Shown here: piece after piece, positions 63,590 to 64,000 of the stretch
How positions within the stretch are numbered: the stretch's first letter is position 1
Layout of the letters: each line of letters begins with the position of its first letter
Translations under genes and position numbers: made by a program
The notes under the pieces: generated by a model
What the model was told of the DNA's origin: nothing
Database searches by the model: none
What the model saw: the letters and a program-made list of their open reading frames with translations, nothing else
Origin: Prorocentrum cordatum
Taxonomy: Eukaryota > Sar > Dinophyceae > Prorocentrales > Prorocentraceae
Direction: 5' to 3'
Length of the DNA stretch: 64,000 nucleotides
NCBI GenBank assembly: GCA_963575745.1
Contig: CAUYUJ010018572.1
Coordinates: forward strand, 96,001 to 160,000

Positions 63590-64000
63590 CTAGAGGTAGT
63601 CCCTATTGGCGCCTGTCTTGCCGCCCTTGCCGCTGCTGCCGCTGCCCTTGGACGCGCCGCCCTCGCTGTCGAACCTCTCGCGCGCCGCCGCGAGGATCCG
63701 CTCGACCTCCGTGAAGTCCGACGCCTAATCGGCCGCGATCGCCTCGAAGCCGCGAACGGAAACCCACCCCGAGCCCCTGGGGATCTCGCCGCACTTCATG
63801 GCTGCGATGACGGTCTCGAAGGCGGCCCTGGTCGGCCATCCCGATCAGCGGCCCGCTCCGCCCGCCGCGCACCTGCCCCTCGCCGCGGGCGTTGTAGCGG
63901 TGGCCCCACACGGGCGCCGGCGGCGATGGAGCGGGCGGCTGCTAGTGCACGGCTGGCGGCGGCGGGTACGCAGGCTGCTTCGGCGTCGGGTTCATCCAGT
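63590..64000 (-). pseudogene. Partial minus-strand gene at the right edge
   Basis: The 3' part, 63590 to about 63,826, reads AAFETVIAAMKCGEIPRGSG, WVSVRGFEAIAAD, a TAG (63725-63727), then SDFTEVERILAAARERFDSE and a Gly/Ser/Lys tail ending NRDYL and TAG at 63590. Upstream, after a shift near 63,827, another frame reads APVWGHRYNARGEGQVRGGR, GPLIGMADQ, preceded by a Pro-rich stretch holding a second TAG (63942-63944). Composition and amphipathic helices look like real protein. Family not recognised. The 5' end lies outside the window. Confidence 0.4.

Noticed and set aside
1-64000. tRNA, rRNA or snRNA genes
   Set aside because: No cloverleaf with conserved B-box, and no rRNA or snRNA core sequence, was noticed by eye. 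A tRNAscan/Infernal run would be needed to exclude them.

Overview
This window is nuclear DNA of a eukaryote, most likely a dinoflagellate. It is GC-rich and carries no compact operons. It has many GGA/CCT purine arrays and homopolymer G/C runs, several transposon families present in two to four copies, and fragments of reverse-transcriptase protein families that I recognise as typical of dinoflagellate genomes. The species cannot be fixed from the sequence alone; the very long, repeat-stuffed introns fit the large-genome free-living lineages. Most long open frames are artefacts of trinucleotide repeats or shadows in GC-rich DNA.

The main host gene appears to be a plus-strand gene for a HAD-superfamily-like protein, broken into short exons at about 2.54, 9.49, 17.78, 38.46, 45.30 and 49.78 kb. 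Joined in order, the pieces give HAD motif I (FDWD), motif II (IVTN), an SAR segment and motif IV (GDS). Phases agree where both junctions could be defined, and one short exon between 17.9 and 38.4 kb was not found. Its introns (about 4 to 20 kb) hold most of the mobile DNA. Several donors would be GA or GC rather than GT, and GGA arrays lie just downstream of four of the six exons.

Mobile elements by region: three copies of a 120-123 bp MITE (1.8, 4.8, 11.8 kb) and two of a 176-178 bp MITE (4.5, 11.0 kb); a degenerate minus-strand non-LTR element (14.9-17.5 kb); a 150-165 bp repeat with four copies (13.7, 14.0, 17.6, 19.9 kb); another degenerate RT element (26.0-27.1 kb); a complete but frameshifted tyrosine-recombinase retrotransposon with split direct repeats (28,126-35,202) ordered ORF1, RT, RNase H, recombinase, cytosine-methyltransferase-like domain; and a 5'-truncated LINE (40.1-42.7 kb) interrupted by a 259 bp MITE whose removal restores the reading frame.

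Tandem repeats are abundant: a 1.4 kb GAT array (6.5-7.9 kb), paired CTATG and CTAAG satellites (19.0-19.57 kb), a 75-91 bp satellite (48.9-49.6 kb), a 25/28 bp satellite (51.2-51.6 kb), and a dispersed degenerate 'cttgggggcct' minisatellite at seven or more loci.

The right third (57-61.8 kb) carries, on the minus strand, a frameshifted copy of a large protein family of unknown function that I believe is multi-copy in dinoflagellates. At the right edge is a partial minus-strand gene with two in-frame TAG codons. Frameshifts, several in homopolymers, recur in every conserved reading frame, so some may be uncorrected assembly errors rather than real decay. All family assignments rest on motif reading without database searches.
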